This document shows, in pieces, positions 5,221 to 5,738 of a stretch of DNA of 5,738 bases; position 1 is the stretch's first letter; each line of letters begins with the position of its first letter. This DNA comes from DATESZ01 sp035283845 (GTDB lineage Bacteria > Desulfobacterota > Syntrophia > Syntrophales > JACQWR01): the NCBI GenBank assembly GCA_035283845.1, contig DATESZ010000041.1, forward strand, positions 1-5,738, given 5' to 3'. A program made the position numbers and the translations under genes. Under the pieces are notes generated by a model, which did not search any database, was not told the DNA's origin, and saw only the letters and a list, made by a program, of their open reading frames with translations.

Positions 5221-5738
5221 ATGTCCCTCCCAACGTTTTATAACCCATCGAGGTCTCAGCTTAGGCTATGGAAAAATCTCGATAGGGCGCAGGTCCGCAG
5301 GAGGGAGGGGCTTTTTTTGGCGGAAGGGTATAAAGTTGTATCGGAGCTGCTGAGAAGCCCCTGGAGGGTTCGGGCGCTTCTGGTAGTGGAGCAAAAAAAA
5401 GCGCGGTGGAACGCTCTATTGCGGGAAGCGACTGATAAAGCAGAAGTTTTTGTTTTATCCGAGGCGCAGTGGGATAAATTAAGCCAGGATGCAAATCCTG
5501 AGGGGATAATGGCCGTTGCCGAACCGGCCTTCCTTCCCGACCTGTCCCATTTGCCCCGGGAAGGACATATCCTCCTTGCCTACGGGATAAATAATCCCAA
5601 TAACCTTGGCGCCCTGTTGCGCACCGCCCACTGGTTCGGTTTCGGGGCGATCCTGCTCAGCGACAATTCGGTGGATTTTACCAACCCCAAGGTGGTAAGA
5701 ACTTCCATGGGAAGCCTGTTTCATCTTTCCGTATTGCC
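5221..5738 (+). CDS. SpoU/TrmH-family RNA 2'-O-methyltransferase (3' end outside window)
   Basis: Probable S-adenosylmethionine-dependent ribose methyltransferase acting on rRNA or tRNA. The first 172 codons are present, and the gene runs off the right edge. The N-terminal part looks like the SpoU substrate-binding domain, with RREGLFLAEGYKVVSELL at about 27-44. The SPOUT methyltransferase domain begins near 115. Motif 1 is NNPNNLGALLRTAHWFG (124-140) with R134 in the catalytic-arginine position. NPKVVRTSMGSLFHL (155-169) resembles the family's motif 2. The C-terminal knot with motif 3 is not visible. ATG 5221 follows AAGGG (5211-5215) with a short 5-base spacing. It starts 12 bases after the selenoprotein gene, so it is probably co-transcribed and possibly translationally coupled. 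The exact RNA target cannot be told from the sequence. Confidence 0.88.
   Translation, partial: MSLPTFYNPSRSQLRLWKNLDRAQVRRREGLFLAEGYKVVSELLRSPWRVRALLVVEQKKARWNALLREATDKAEVFVLSEAQWDKLSQDANPEGIMAVAEPAFLPDLSHLPREGHILLAYGINNPNNLGALLRTAHWFGFGAILLSDNSVDFTNPKVVRTSMGSLFHLSVL

Noticed and set aside
5581..5629. Motif 1 of the methyltransferase reads NNPNN rather than the common DPxN, considered as a defect.
   Set aside because: The catalytic-type Arg (R134) and the NxxGAxxRTA pattern are kept, and the family tolerates this variation.

Overview
The window looks like a chromosomal segment of an anaerobic, selenocysteine-using bacterium. An integron-type integrase, a thioredoxin reductase, an Lgt and a UGA-containing flavoprotein are consistent with a Deltaproteobacteria/Desulfobacterota-like lineage, but that placement is an inference from protein flavour and I could not search a database. 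The left ~580 bases are visibly more AT-rich than the rest, and the remainder is densely packed on the + strand.

Left part (1-579): no intact gene. The minus strand has an uninterrupted reading frame of 136 sense codons (546 down to the stop at 136-138). It has no usable start codon in its first 80 codons and reads like a real protein, so it is best seen as a 5'-truncated gene remnant. The intI promoter region lies inside this remnant. No convincing attI or attC site was found, only weak candidates.

Middle-left (580-1899): intI, an integron integrase with the full tyrosine-recombinase catalytic set, the IntI-specific insertion, and an extra ~105-residue N-terminal domain. A weak terminator-like hairpin and a candidate promoter separate it from what follows.

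Right part (2028 to the end): a tight four-gene cluster. It holds trxB (thioredoxin reductase, TTG start), lgt (prolipoprotein diacylglyceryl transferase), a CoA-disulfide reductase/NADH oxidase-family flavoprotein, and a partial SpoU/TrmH-family RNA methyltransferase. Gaps are 23, 20 and 12 bases, which suggests co-transcription.

The main discovery is in the third gene of that cluster. Its true start is ATG 3874, behind a very strong ribosome binding site, and the frame runs through an in-frame TGA at 4003-4005 to a stop at 5206-5208. The TGA falls exactly where this family has its redox-active cysteine. It is followed at once by a perfect 9-bp hairpin with a GGU loop 18 nt downstream, as expected for a bacterial SECIS element. 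The gene is therefore read as a 444-residue selenoprotein with Sec44. An automatic annotation would truncate it to 399 residues and lose both the FAD-binding motif and the catalytic residue. With trxB it forms a thiol/selenol redox pair in one apparent operon.
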